Assembly: GCA_030645495.1 (NCBI GenBank)
Contig: JAUSLV010000018.1
Span: 372,001 to 436,000 of the forward strand
Source of the DNA: Actinomycetota bacterium
Lineage (GTDB): Bacteria > Actinomycetota > Acidimicrobiia > Acidimicrobiales > Ilumatobacteraceae
Direction of reading: 5' to 3'
DNA length: 64,000 bases
In this document: in pieces, positions 8,143 through 16,474 of the stretch
Numbering within the stretch: position 1 is the first letter of the stretch
How the letters are laid out: the number at the start of each line of letters is the position of its first letter
The notes under the pieces: generated by a model
The model's input: the letters and a program-made list of their open reading frames with translations, nothing else
Databases searched by the model: none
Told to the model about the DNA's origin: nothing
Made by a program: the position numbers and the translations under genes

Positions 8143-9297
8143 TCAGTAGCTGCGCGGCAGGCCGAGCACGTGCTGGCCCACATAGGCCAACACGAGGTTG
8201 GTGTTGATCGGGGCCACTTGGTACAGCCGGGTCTCGCGGAACTTGCGCTCGATGTCGTACTCGGCGGCGAAACCGAACCCGCCGTGCGTGTCGAGGCAGG
8301 CGTTGGCCGCGGCCCACGAAGCCTCGCTGGCCATCATCTTCGAGAGGTTGGCCTCGGTGCCGCACGGCGTGCCGGCGTCGAACAGGGCCGCCGCCTGCTT
8401 GCGCATCAGGTCGGCGCCGGCGAGTTGCGAGTAGGCCCGGGCCAGCGGGAATTGCACGCCCTGGTTGGCGCCGATCGGCCGGCCGAACACATGGCGGGCG
8501 TTCGCATACTCGACCGCCCGTTCGAGGAAGAAGCGGCCGTCGCCGATGCACTCGGAGGCGATCAGGATCCGCTCTGCGTTCATGCCGTCGAGGATGTGCC
8601 GAAAGCCCATGCCTTCGGTGCCGACCAACGCGTCGTGGGGGATCAGCACGTCGTCGAAGAACACCTCGGTGGTGTTGTGGTTCATCATCGTCGGGATCGG
8701 GCGGATGGTGATGCCCTTGGCCGTGCGCAGGTCGACGAGGAACACCGACATGCCGTCGGTCTTCTTCTGTACGTCGTCGTAGGGGGTGGTGCGGGCCAGC
8801 AGGATCATCAGGTCGCTGTACAGCGCTCGCGAGGTCCAGATCTTCTGGCCGTTGATCAGCCAGCCATCGGCGGTGCGTTCGGCGCGGGTGCGAATGCGGG
8901 CGGTCTCGCTGCCGGCGCCGGGCTCGGTGACGCCGAACGCCTGCAGCCGTAGGTCGCCGTTGGCGATGGCCGGCAGGTAGGTGGCCTTCTGCTCGGGAGT
9001 GCCGTGGCGCAACAGCGTGCCCATGATGTACATCTGCGCGTGGCACGCCGACGGGTTGCCGCCCGACGCGGCGATCTCCTCGAGGATCACGCACGCTCCG
9101 GCGAGGGGCATGCCGCCGCCGCCGTACTCCTCGGGGATCAGCGCCCCCAGGTAGCCGCTGCGCGTGAGCTCGCCGACGAACGCTTCCGGGTAGCGATCGG
9201 GCTCGAGGCCGCGCCAGTACTCGTTGCCGTACCGGTCGCACAGCCGGCGCACCTCGGTGCGAACGGCTTCGAATTCCTCGGGGATCCCAAAGTCCAA
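8143..9297 (-). CDS. Acyl-CoA dehydrogenase
   Basis: A 384-residue FAD-dependent acyl-CoA dehydrogenase with the full family architecture. The N-terminal helical domain holds GALIPEEYGGGG, the middle beta domain QAFGVTEPGAGSE and WLINGQKIWTS, and the C-terminal domain RHVFGRPIGANQGVQFPLA and DTHGGFGFAAEYDIERKFRETR. The Glu at 'FGFAAEYDIER' lies where many acyl-CoA dehydrogenases have their catalytic base region. The TTG at 9297, preceded by AAAGGA, gives the usual short N-terminus LDFGIPEEF; the frame runs on to 9345. It probably forms an operon with the downstream CitE-like gene. Chain-length specificity is unknown. Confidence 0.88.
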   Translation of the reverse strand: MDFGIPEEFEAVRTEVRRLCDRYGNEYWRGLEPDRYPEAFVGELTRSGYLGALIPEEYGGGGMPLAGACVILEEIAASGGNPSACHAQMYIMGTLLRHGTPEQKATYLPAIANGDLRLQAFGVTEPGAGSETARIRTRAERTADGWLINGQKIWTSRALYSDLMILLARTTPYDDVQKKTDGMSVFLVDLRTAKGITIRPIPTMMNHNTTEVFFDDVLIPHDALVGTEGMGFRHILDGMNAERILIASECIGDGRFFLERAVEYANARHVFGRPIGANQGVQFPLARAYSQLAGADLMRKQAAALFDAGTPCGTEANLSKMMASEASWAAANACLDTHGGFGFAAEYDIERKFRETRLYQVAPINTNLVLAYVGQHVLGLPRSY

Positions 9298-9378
9298 CGC
9301 AGTTTCCTTTCCATTCGGCAGAGCAACTCTTGCCGTTCCCTGCACCGTGGCACAAGCACCCGGGCTGCCGCAGCAGTG

Positions 9379-9384
9379 TTAGTT
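9379..9384 (+). promoter_or_regulatory. Leaderless -10 box of the C11 peptidase gene
   Basis: TTAGTT is 8 bases before the ATG at 9393. No Shine-Dalgarno is present. Confidence 0.45.
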
Positions 9385-9392
9385 TCCGCGGT

Positions 9393-11369
9393 ATGCGGAA
9401 TCGGTGGTTGAGCGTTGCGATGTGTTCGGCTCTTTTCGTCGCTGCCTGCAGCGACGACGGTGGGCCTCGACTTGGCGACGTCACCGACGTCACCAATGTC
9501 ACCAATGTCACGAACGGCGGCGGTGAGGGTGACGGTAGCTGGACCGTGTTCGTGTACATGGCCGCCGACAACAACCTCGAGAGCGATGGGCTCGACGACA
9601 TCAACGAGATGATGGCGGGTGTCACCGACAACGTGAACCTGTTCGTGCTGAACGACCGCTCCGCGCAGGACGACTTCCCGTACACCGGCGACCCGATCGA
9701 CGGTGTGCCCGCGTACTCGGGCGCGCACCTGCTGCACGTCACGCCAGCGGGCGTCAAGGATCTGCAGGATCTCGGCGAGATCGACATGGCCGACCCGGCA
9801 ATGCTGGTCGCCTCGGCCACGACCGTGTTCGAGGCCTACCCCGCCGAGCACACGGCCCTCGTGCTCTGGGACCACGCCAACGGATGGGAGGGCTACTCCG
9901 ACGACGGCAGCTCGGGCAACGGGCTGATGTCGCCCGATCAGATGCAGGCTGCCCTCACGGAAGTGCTGCAGCGGTCGGGAATGGATCGCTTCTCGGTGGT
10001 GTCCTTCGACGCGTGCCTGATGGCCGAACTGGAAGTAGCGCTCAGCATGGCCCCGGTGGCCGACTACCTGCTGGCCTCCGAGCAGACCGTGCCCAACCAC
10101 GGTATGGATTACGCCGTGCTCGGCGAGGCCACCAGCGGCGACGCCGAGCATTTCGGCGCCACCATGATCGACGGCTTCCGGCAGCACTCGGAGGTGGCCG
10201 ACGACGTCGCCGGCGTCACGATGTCGCTGCTCGACCTGGCGAAGATGAACGCCGTGTCGGACGCTGTCGCGGGCCTTCACCAGGCGATCGCCGCCGATCC
10301 GGCGACAGCGGTCGAGTTCCTCCGCGGCGCGGATCGAGCCGCCGCGTTCGCCTACGACGACGACCCCGGCAAGAGCTTCCACCTGCGCGACCTGGGCCAG
10401 ATCGGCGACTACCTCGTCGCTGGTGGCACGTCGCTGGCCGCCGCTTCGGCGCAGCTCGTCGGTGCCGTCGACGACGCCGTCGTCGCCCACTTCGAGGGGG
10501 TGGCGTTCACCGGTGCGCACGGGCTGTCGGTGTATGCACCGATCAGCATCGAGTACTTCAGGAGCGACTTCAACGACGTCAGCACGGCCACCACGTGGTC
10601 GGCGCTGCTCGACACTGCCTATGGCGGTGGCGCCGACAGCGTCGGTGGCACCGACACCTCGTTCACCGGGGTGCCGGTGGCATCGTTCGAGAACGGCCAA
10701 ATCAGCATCGCCGCCCAGGTGAGCGGGGAAGCGGCCCCGAACATCGCCAGCGTCACCGTCTTCTACGGCGCGTTCGTGCCCGCGCAGGACGGCTTCCCCG
10801 ACCTGTTGCTGATGCTCGGTCGCCTGGCCGGCGACGTGCTCGACCCTGCCACTGGCGTCGTCGGTGGGGCGCTGCCCGTGCTGCAGCTGGGCATCTCGGG
10901 TGATGGCGGCAGCACTGGCCTGCTCGGCGTGTTCAGCCCGATCCCCAGCCCCGACGGCACCACCACGATCCTCTCCGTGCCCGTGCGGTACATGGCCCCC
11001 GGTGTCGCCGTCGACGATGGTCTCAGCGGCTTTCTGGAACTCACACTCGACGCCGATGCCAACATCGTCGGCCGGGCGCTCTACCTGCGGTCCGAAACGG
11101 GCGCGCTCGCGGCGGTGACACCCGACCCCAACGGCACGCTGCAGACGATCGTGCTGCAACTCGGCGCCGACGGCTCGGTGGTGCCGGTGCCGTCCGAGAT
11201 GTACACCACGCCGCCATCGCTGCCCGCAGTGCTCGACAGCTACTCGATCGCCGCTCAGGCCGTCGCTCCGGGCGACGGCACGGTCTTGGGCGGTGCCCTC
11301 GGGTTCGGCGTGGTGGTGGTGGATGCCGGCGGCACCACCCACATCACATTCGCCAAGTACACCGGCTGA
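9393..11369 (+). CDS. Clostripain-related (peptidase C11) lipoprotein
   Basis: A 658-residue predicted lipoprotein. The signal peptide ends in a lipobox (FVAAC, Cys19), followed by an Asp/Thr/Asn repeat linker (residues 29-41). A C11 cysteine peptidase domain begins near residue 50 (WTVFVYMAADNNLE). The catalytic His is in LWDHANGW (His161) and the nucleophile in SFDACLM (Cys208), followed by the conserved ASEQTVPNHGMDY. C11 enzymes cleave after basic residues and usually mature by self-cleavage. The C-terminal half (from about residue 400) is Gly/Ala/Val-rich beta-type sequence of unknown role. The substrate is unknown; surface location is inferred from the lipobox. Confidence 0.85.
   Translation: MRNRWLSVAMCSALFVAACSDDGGPRLGDVTDVTNVTNVTNGGGEGDGSWTVFVYMAADNNLESDGLDDINEMMAGVTDNVNLFVLNDRSAQDDFPYTGDPIDGVPAYSGAHLLHVTPAGVKDLQDLGEIDMADPAMLVASATTVFEAYPAEHTALVLWDHANGWEGYSDDGSSGNGLMSPDQMQAALTEVLQRSGMDRFSVVSFDACLMAELEVALSMAPVADYLLASEQTVPNHGMDYAVLGEATSGDAEHFGATMIDGFRQHSEVADDVAGVTMSLLDLAKMNAVSDAVAGLHQAIAADPATAVEFLRGADRAAAFAYDDDPGKSFHLRDLGQIGDYLVAGGTSLAAASAQLVGAVDDAVVAHFEGVAFTGAHGLSVYAPISIEYFRSDFNDVSTATTWSALLDTAYGGGADSVGGTDTSFTGVPVASFENGQISIAAQVSGEAAPNIASVTVFYGAFVPAQDGFPDLLLMLGRLAGDVLDPATGVVGGALPVLQLGISGDGGSTGLLGVFSPIPSPDGTTTILSVPVRYMAPGVAVDDGLSGFLELTLDADANIVGRALYLRSETGALAAVTPDPNGTLQTIVLQLGADGSVVPVPSEMYTTPPSLPAVLDSYSIAAQAVAPGDGTVLGGALGFGVVVVDAGGTTHITFAKYTG
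9477..9515 (+). repeat. 9-bp coding tandem repeat (DVT/NVT)n
   Basis: Four 9-base units of the form GAC/AAT-GTC-ACC encode DVTDVTNVTNVTN directly after the lipobox of the C11 lipoprotein. This is probably a flexible tether whose length may vary by slippage. Confidence 0.85.
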
Positions 11370-11378
11370 CGGCCGGCG

Positions 11379-12023
11379 TCACAGCCCCAGCAGGGGCAGA
11401 CACGCCTCGACGCCGTGCAGTTCGACGTCGTCGCGCTGCAGGCGGGCGGTGAACTCGTCGCGGCCGAGTTCGAAGCCGTGCAGCGTTCGCGAGTGCCCGC
11501 GGCTGACTGTGCGCCGTTGCCCGGCCACCGTGTAGCCCAGGCCGCGGGTCACGCCGAGCGACGGCTGGTTGTCGGCGAACGCGCCGGTGGTGGCCCAGAG
11601 CGCCGCCAAGCCGAGGAACCCGAGGTGCAGCGTCGCGATGCGCATCTCCTTGCCCAGGCCCTTGCCCTGATGCTCGCGGCCCAGCCACGACCCGGTCTCG
11701 AACTGCCGCAGCGTGAGGAAGTCGGCGGCCATCAGCGACGTGGTGCCCACCACTTCGCCGCCCACCAGCACCCCGAAGTTGATGTTCCAGTTCGCCGGCG
11801 ACGTGTCGGCGCGGCAGCGCCAGTAGTACTGCATCGTGTTCCGTTCGAGCTGGGGCGACGGCACGTCGGTCCACTCGATCGAGAACGGCATGAACGCGGG
11901 ATCGTGAACGCCGCGCTGCGCGAGCAACGCCAGCGCGCAGGCGATCTCGTCGTCGATGTAGCGCAGTTCGACGCGCGGCGTGACCACGCGCAGATCGAAC
12001 AGCGGCCAGATCGGGTGCGTCAT
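11379..12023 (-). CDS. GNAT-family N-acetyltransferase
   Basis: A 214-residue protein of the RimJ/RimL-like acetyltransferase type. It shows the acetyl-CoA pyrophosphate loop as GREHQGKGLGKEM (R/Q-x-x-G-x-G/A), preceded by a strand GSWL. The later segment GATTGAFADNQPSLGVTRGLGY-like region contains the Asn-x-x-S motif that contacts CoA. The ATG at 12023 is used because upstream sequence is low-complexity and unsupported. It acetylates an unknown amine. It is convergent with the C11 peptidase gene and divergent from the glycosyltransferases. Confidence 0.8.
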   Translation of the reverse strand: MTHPIWPLFDLRVVTPRVELRYIDDEIACALALLAQRGVHDPAFMPFSIEWTDVPSPQLERNTMQYYWRCRADTSPANWNINFGVLVGGEVVGTTSLMAADFLTLRQFETGSWLGREHQGKGLGKEMRIATLHLGFLGLAALWATTGAFADNQPSLGVTRGLGYTVAGQRRTVSRGHSRTLHGFELGRDEFTARLQRDDVELHGVEACLPLLGL

Positions 12024-12135
12024 GCCCCCAGTGTGACCGAGTGGTGGCCGTCGGTGGCAGGGATTTCCCCTTGGACGGCGGCTCGATCGCCTGCGTGCGC
12101 GGCGAGATGAGTGGGAACCGGGTGGCCGAAAAGCC

Positions 12136-13212
12136 ATGATGGATCGCATGCGCGTCGCCTACACCCTCGAGCAGTGCTGGCACCGCGTGCCCGGTGGCAC
12201 GGCGGTGACCGCGTTGCGAGTGGCCGAAGCGATGGGTGCGCATCGCGACGTCGAACTCATCGGCGTGGCCGGCGCCCACCCGCGTCCGCCGCGCGAGCCG
12301 TGGGTGCCGCCGATTCACGTCGCCCATCTTCCCGTCGCCGGCGGCTTCATGTACGAAGGGTGGCTCCGCGCGCAATGGCCGCGTGTGGAATGGGCCACCG
12401 GGAAGATCGACATCGCTCACGCCACCACGCTGATCCCGTGCCCCACCGACGCGAAACTGGTGGTCACCGTTCACGACCTGGCCTTCGTGCACAACCCGAG
12501 CCAGTTCACCCGCCATGGGGTGCGCGTGTTCAATCGCAGCGTGCGCCATGTTCGCTCGCGGGCCGACCTGGTGCTGTGCTGCAGCCAAGCGACGATGGAC
12601 GACTGCCTGGTGGCGGGCATCGATGCCGAACGCCTGCGGCTGATCCCCTGGGGTGTCGAGATCGACCGGGCGAGCGCCGCCGACGTGCAGCGTGTGCGCG
12701 ACCACTACGAACTGCCCGAGCAGTACCTGTTGTTCGTCGGCACGGTGGAGCCGCGCAAGAACCTGAAGGGGCTGATCGCCGCGATCGAGCTGCTGCCCGA
12801 CCCGCCCCTGTTGGTGGTGGCCGGCGCCCCCGGATGGGGCGATGCCGGCGGCGAGCCTCGCGAGGGCGTGAAGTTCCTGGGGTTCGTGCCCGACGACGAC
12901 TTGCGCGGCCTCTACGCGGGCGCCGAGGTGTTCTGCTACCCCAGCACCCGGGAGGGGTTCGGTCTGCCGGTGCTGGAGGCGATGGTGCAGGGCACGGCGG
13001 TCGTCACCAGCCGGGGCACCGCCACCGAGGAAGCTGCGGGCGGTGCGGCCGTGCTCGTCGACCCCGCCGACCCGGCCGACATCGCTCGCGGCATCAGCGA
13101 TGCCCAACGCCGCCGTGCCGAGCTGTCGGTGGCGGGCCGCATTCACGCGCAGCGGCAGAGTTGGGCCACCAGCGCCGACCTGACGCGTGCTGCCTACCTG
13201 GAGGTGTTGTGA
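12136..13212 (+). CDS. GT4-family glycosyltransferase
   Basis: A 358-residue GT-B glycosyltransferase. The N-terminal half includes VTVHDLAFVHNPSQF, and the C-terminal donor-binding half has VGTVEPRKNLKGLI and the EGFGLPVLEAM acid/nucleotide-sugar motif (E-x7-E) typical of GT4. It is soluble or peripheral; the sugar and acceptor are unknown. ATG codons at 12136, 12139 and 12148 are all possible starts. It is first of three tandem glycosyltransferases and overlaps the next by four bases (GTGA). Confidence 0.87.
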   Translation: MMDRMRVAYTLEQCWHRVPGGTAVTALRVAEAMGAHRDVELIGVAGAHPRPPREPWVPPIHVAHLPVAGGFMYEGWLRAQWPRVEWATGKIDIAHATTLIPCPTDAKLVVTVHDLAFVHNPSQFTRHGVRVFNRSVRHVRSRADLVLCCSQATMDDCLVAGIDAERLRLIPWGVEIDRASAADVQRVRDHYELPEQYLLFVGTVEPRKNLKGLIAAIELLPDPPLLVVAGAPGWGDAGGEPREGVKFLGFVPDDDLRGLYAGAEVFCYPSTREGFGLPVLEAMVQGTAVVTSRGTATEEAAGGAAVLVDPADPADIARGISDAQRRRAELSVAGRIHAQRQSWATSADLTRAAYLEVL

Positions 13213-14315
13213 CGACTCGCGACGGCGTGCTGGTGAACATGCTGTGGTGTGTGCCCGGCAAGGTGGGCGGCTCGGAGGAATACCTCGTGCGCCAGTTGCT
13301 CGGGCTGGCAGAGCTGCCCCAGCCGCATTGGCGGCCCACCGTCGCCGTCGCCCGCGGCCTCGCCGAGGCCCACCCCGAGCTCGCCGCCGTCGCTCAGGTG
13401 GTCGAGCCGCACTTCGACAGCCACAGCCGCGCCCGCCGGATCGCCGGCGAACTCACCTGGTTGCGTCGCCACAGCCGAGACGCCGCGCTCGTGCACCACG
13501 GCGGGGGAACGGCCCCGGTGATGGCTCACCGGCCCTACGTGCTCACCATCCACGACCTGCAGTTCCGCACCTACCCCGAGTACTTCTCGCGGCTGAAGCG
13601 GGCCTACCTCTCGGCGGTGATCCCCGTCTCGGCGCGACGGGCCACCGTCGTGGCCGTGCCCAGCGAGTACGTGCGCGACTGCGTGGTGTCGGCCTATGGG
13701 GTGCACGAGGATCGCGTGATGGTGGTACCGCACGGCATCGAGCCCGCGCTCGCCGACGACGTCAGCAGTGCCGCCGACCTGCGGGAACGCTACGGCCTCG
13801 GTGAGGGGCCGATCATCGTGTACCCGGCGGTGACCCACCCGCACAAGCATCACGAGTTCCTGTTGACGATGATGCGCGACCACTGGACCGATCCCGATCT
13901 GCGGCTGGTGCTCACCGGCGGCGACGGCACGGCCGAGCACGTGGTGCGGGCCTGCACCGACTCGCGGGTGCTGCGCCTCGGGCGGGTGCCCGCTGCCGAC
14001 AGGAACGGCCTGCTGGCGATGGCCGAGGCGATGGTGTTCCCCAGCAAGTACGAAGGGTTCGGGGCACCCCTCATCGAGGCGATGACGCTCGGGGCGCCGG
14101 TGATCTGCAGCGATGCCACGTGCATGCCACAGATCGTGGGCGACGCCGGTCTGGTGCTGCCGCTGCGTCCCGAGGCATGGGTCGATGCGCTCGCCGAGGT
14201 CGCCGCGCGCCGCACGGAGTTGGTGGCTGCCGGCCACGTGCGCGCCCGCGACTTCACCTCGCAGGCCAGCGGAGCTGCGCTCGCAGCGGTGTATACGCGA
14301 GCCTTAGGGGCGTGA
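13209..14315 (+). CDS. GT4-family glycosyltransferase
   Basis: A 368-residue GT-B enzyme. It has an acceptor-side glycine segment CVPGKVGGSEEYLVRQ, LTIHDLQFRTYPEYF, and the donor-side YPAVTHPHKHHEFLL and KYEGFGAPLIEAM motifs. THPHKHH replaces the usual PRKN segment, and E-x7-E is intact. Start GTG overlaps the preceding gene's stop, which indicates translational coupling. The related first gene shares the HDL-x-F segment, so the two may act in sequence on one glycan. Sugar specificity is unknown. Confidence 0.87.
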   Translation: MTTRDGVLVNMLWCVPGKVGGSEEYLVRQLLGLAELPQPHWRPTVAVARGLAEAHPELAAVAQVVEPHFDSHSRARRIAGELTWLRRHSRDAALVHHGGGTAPVMAHRPYVLTIHDLQFRTYPEYFSRLKRAYLSAVIPVSARRATVVAVPSEYVRDCVVSAYGVHEDRVMVVPHGIEPALADDVSSAADLRERYGLGEGPIIVYPAVTHPHKHHEFLLTMMRDHWTDPDLRLVLTGGDGTAEHVVRACTDSRVLRLGRVPAADRNGLLAMAEAMVFPSKYEGFGAPLIEAMTLGAPVICSDATCMPQIVGDAGLVLPLRPEAWVDALAEVAARRTELVAAGHVRARDFTSQASGAALAAVYTRALGA

Positions 14316-15547
14316 TGAACCGGCGCCCCCTGAAGCTGGCAGTGCTGTGCCCGCACTTCGCCCCCGACACCGCCCCCACCGGCGAGGTGATCACGCGCAT
14401 CGTCACCGAGCTGGCCGCCCTGGGCCACGAGTTGCACGTGATCACCGCCCTGCCTTGGTATCGCGAGCATCGTCTCGAGGCCGGGTGGGAGGGCAGATGG
14501 GTGCGCACCGAGCGCACCGAGTGGGGTTCGATCACCCGCGTCAACCCGTTCCCCGGCAACGACAAGCGCAACCTGCTGCGCCGGGCCGCCGGCTTCGCCG
14601 GGTTCAGCGCACTCGCCGGGCTCACCTCATTGCGCGGCGGACGTGTCGACGCGGTGATCGCGATGTCGCCGCCGCTCACGATGGGCCTCACCGGCTGGGG
14701 CACGCACCTCGTGCGCCGCGGCCCGCTGGTGTTCAACATCCAAGACGTGTTCCCCGACGCCGCGATCGAGACCGGGGCGATCACCAACACGAAGATCATC
14801 GCTGTGGCGCGGTGGCTCGAACGGGTCAGCTACCACCGGTCCGCGGCCGTCACGGTGCTCAGCGACGACCTGCGCGACAACGTGGCCGCCAAGATGCGCC
14901 CCACGTACCGCGAGCGGGTGCACGTCATCCCCAACTTCGTCGACACCGAGTTCATCCGGCCGGGCGATCGGCTGACGGCACTGCGAAGCGAGCTGGGCAT
15001 CGGGGCCGAGCCGGTGGTGCTCTACGCCGGCAATGTCGGTTTCTCCCAATCGCTCGAGATGGTGGTCGATGCGGCGGCACTGTTCCCCCAGGCCACGTTC
15101 CTCATCAATGGCGACGGTGCCGCGCGAGCGTCGCTCGAGGCCCGTGCGGCCGGCCTTCCCAACGTGCGTTTCAGCGGGTACCAGCCCAAGGAGCGGGTGC
15201 CCGAGGTGCTGGCCACCGGCGACATCCACCTCGTGCCGCTGAAGAAGGGGCTCGGCCGGGTGAGCGTGCCGTCCAAGACGTACTCGATCCTCGCTGCCGG
15301 GCGTCCGGTGCTCGCCGCCATCGATGCCGGCACCGAGGTGCCGCGGATGATCGCGGCCAGCGGCGGGGGTGTGGCCGTCGAGCCCGATTCGCCCGTCGCG
15401 TTCCACGACGCGCTGCGCGAACTGTTGGGCGATCTCCCTGCAGCGCAGGCGATGGGGGCGGCCGGCAGGCGCTGGGTGCAGGGTGCTGCATCGCCTCGCG
15501 CGGTCGCCCAGGCGTACGAGCAGCTGGTGCGTTCGCTCGCTCGCTGA
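14315..15547 (+). CDS. WcaI/WbuB-type GT4 glycosyltransferase
   Basis: A 410-residue glycosyltransferase resembling the WbuB/WcaI group, which adds sugars to lipid-linked intermediates. It has FAPDTAPTGEVITRIV at the N-terminus, NIQDVFPDAAIETGAI, SDDLRDN and PNFVDTEFI in the middle, and YAGNVGFSQSLE in the donor domain. The terminal acid motif is GLGRVSVPSKTYSILAAGRPV, where PSK-x-Y replaces the usual EGF...E stretch, a known variant of this subgroup. The ATG at 14315 overlaps the previous stop; an in-frame GTG at 14312 is an alternative. Confidence 0.86.
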   Translation: MNRRPLKLAVLCPHFAPDTAPTGEVITRIVTELAALGHELHVITALPWYREHRLEAGWEGRWVRTERTEWGSITRVNPFPGNDKRNLLRRAAGFAGFSALAGLTSLRGGRVDAVIAMSPPLTMGLTGWGTHLVRRGPLVFNIQDVFPDAAIETGAITNTKIIAVARWLERVSYHRSAAVTVLSDDLRDNVAAKMRPTYRERVHVIPNFVDTEFIRPGDRLTALRSELGIGAEPVVLYAGNVGFSQSLEMVVDAAALFPQATFLINGDGAARASLEARAAGLPNVRFSGYQPKERVPEVLATGDIHLVPLKKGLGRVSVPSKTYSILAAGRPVLAAIDAGTEVPRMIAASGGGVAVEPDSPVAFHDALRELLGDLPAAQAMGAAGRRWVQGAASPRAVAQAYEQLVRSLAR

Positions 15548-15601
15548 GCCACCGTCGTGGCCCCATCACGAGCGCGTTCATGTTTTGCCTGCTGGAGGCG
15601 A

Positions 15602-15607
15602 TAGCCT
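15602..15607 (+). promoter_or_regulatory. Leaderless -10 box of the 15617 gene
   Basis: TAGCCT is 9 bases before the GTG start, giving the following three-gene set its own promoter. Confidence 0.5.
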
Positions 15608-15616
15608 CGCACCCTC

Positions 15617-16474
15617 GTGGCCTCGTCATCGTCCGCAAAGAAAGTCGCCAAGCTCGCATCGCGTGGCAAGGGCAAGAAGGTCCGCTTCTCCGGCGGCACC
15701 ACCTTCCCCGCCATCATCGCCGTTGTGTGCCTGTCCATGCTCGCCCTCATCGTCTATGCCAAGGCCTCGCTGCCGGGCGACGAAACTGGCGCGCCTCAGC
15801 CCGGCGACGAGTGGGTGGCTGCCTATTCGTTCCGTGTCTGCGACGACCAGTACACGCTCACCGGCACGCCCAACGAGCTGAACCTCGACGCCTCCACCGG
15901 CAACCCCGACAAGCTGACCGCGGGTACCGACAACGCCGACGGCATCATCCACTACCACCCGCAGACCGGTGGCGCCACCGGCCGCAAGGCCAAGCTGGGC
16001 GTGTTCCTCGACGTCTACGGCGTGAAGCTCAGCAACGACAAGCTCGAACTGCCCGAGGCGCAGGTGGGCGTCGGCGAGACGAGCTCGTGGAACGTCGACG
16101 ACAACATCTTCGAGGGCACGTCGTGTGCCGGTGACGATGCGGTCATCAAGGTGCGTGTCTGGAACGACTACACCTCGGGTGCCTTCTACGACAACGTCAC
16201 CGACTTCCGCAACCTGCGGCTGCTGCGCAACGGCATGGTCTTCGTGATCGCCGTGGTGCCGAACGACTACGACATCGCTCGTCCGTCCTCGGCCTGCGAC
16301 CTCGAAGACTTCGGGGCCATCGGCTCCGGCGATCTGTGCAAGTCGGGCGCCGACACCACCACCACCGTCGCCGACACCACGCCCGACACCACCGTCGGCA
16401 CCGACGGGGGCACCACCACGACCGCTGCCGGTTCCACCACCACGGCGGCGTCCACGACCACCACCACCGGCTGA
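15617..16474 (+). CDS. Membrane-anchored hypothetical protein with Thr-rich tail
   Basis: I do not recognise a named family for this 285-residue protein. It has a Lys-rich cytoplasmic start, one membrane helix (about residues 30-47, FPAIIAVVCLSMLALIVY), and an extracytoplasmic globular region with Cys pairs (VCDDQY, TSCAGDD, SACDLED, DLCKS). The last 50 residues are almost entirely Thr, Ala, Gly and Asp, a likely wall-spanning or O-glycosylated stalk. The start is leaderless. It overlaps the nucleotidyltransferase start by one base, so it may belong to the glycan-assembly set. Confidence 0.7.
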   Translation: MASSSSAKKVAKLASRGKGKKVRFSGGTTFPAIIAVVCLSMLALIVYAKASLPGDETGAPQPGDEWVAAYSFRVCDDQYTLTGTPNELNLDASTGNPDKLTAGTDNADGIIHYHPQTGGATGRKAKLGVFLDVYGVKLSNDKLELPEAQVGVGETSSWNVDDNIFEGTSCAGDDAVIKVRVWNDYTSGAFYDNVTDFRNLRLLRNGMVFVIAVVPNDYDIARPSSACDLEDFGAIGSGDLCKSGADTTTTVADTTPDTTVGTDGGTTTTAAGSTTTAASTTTTTG

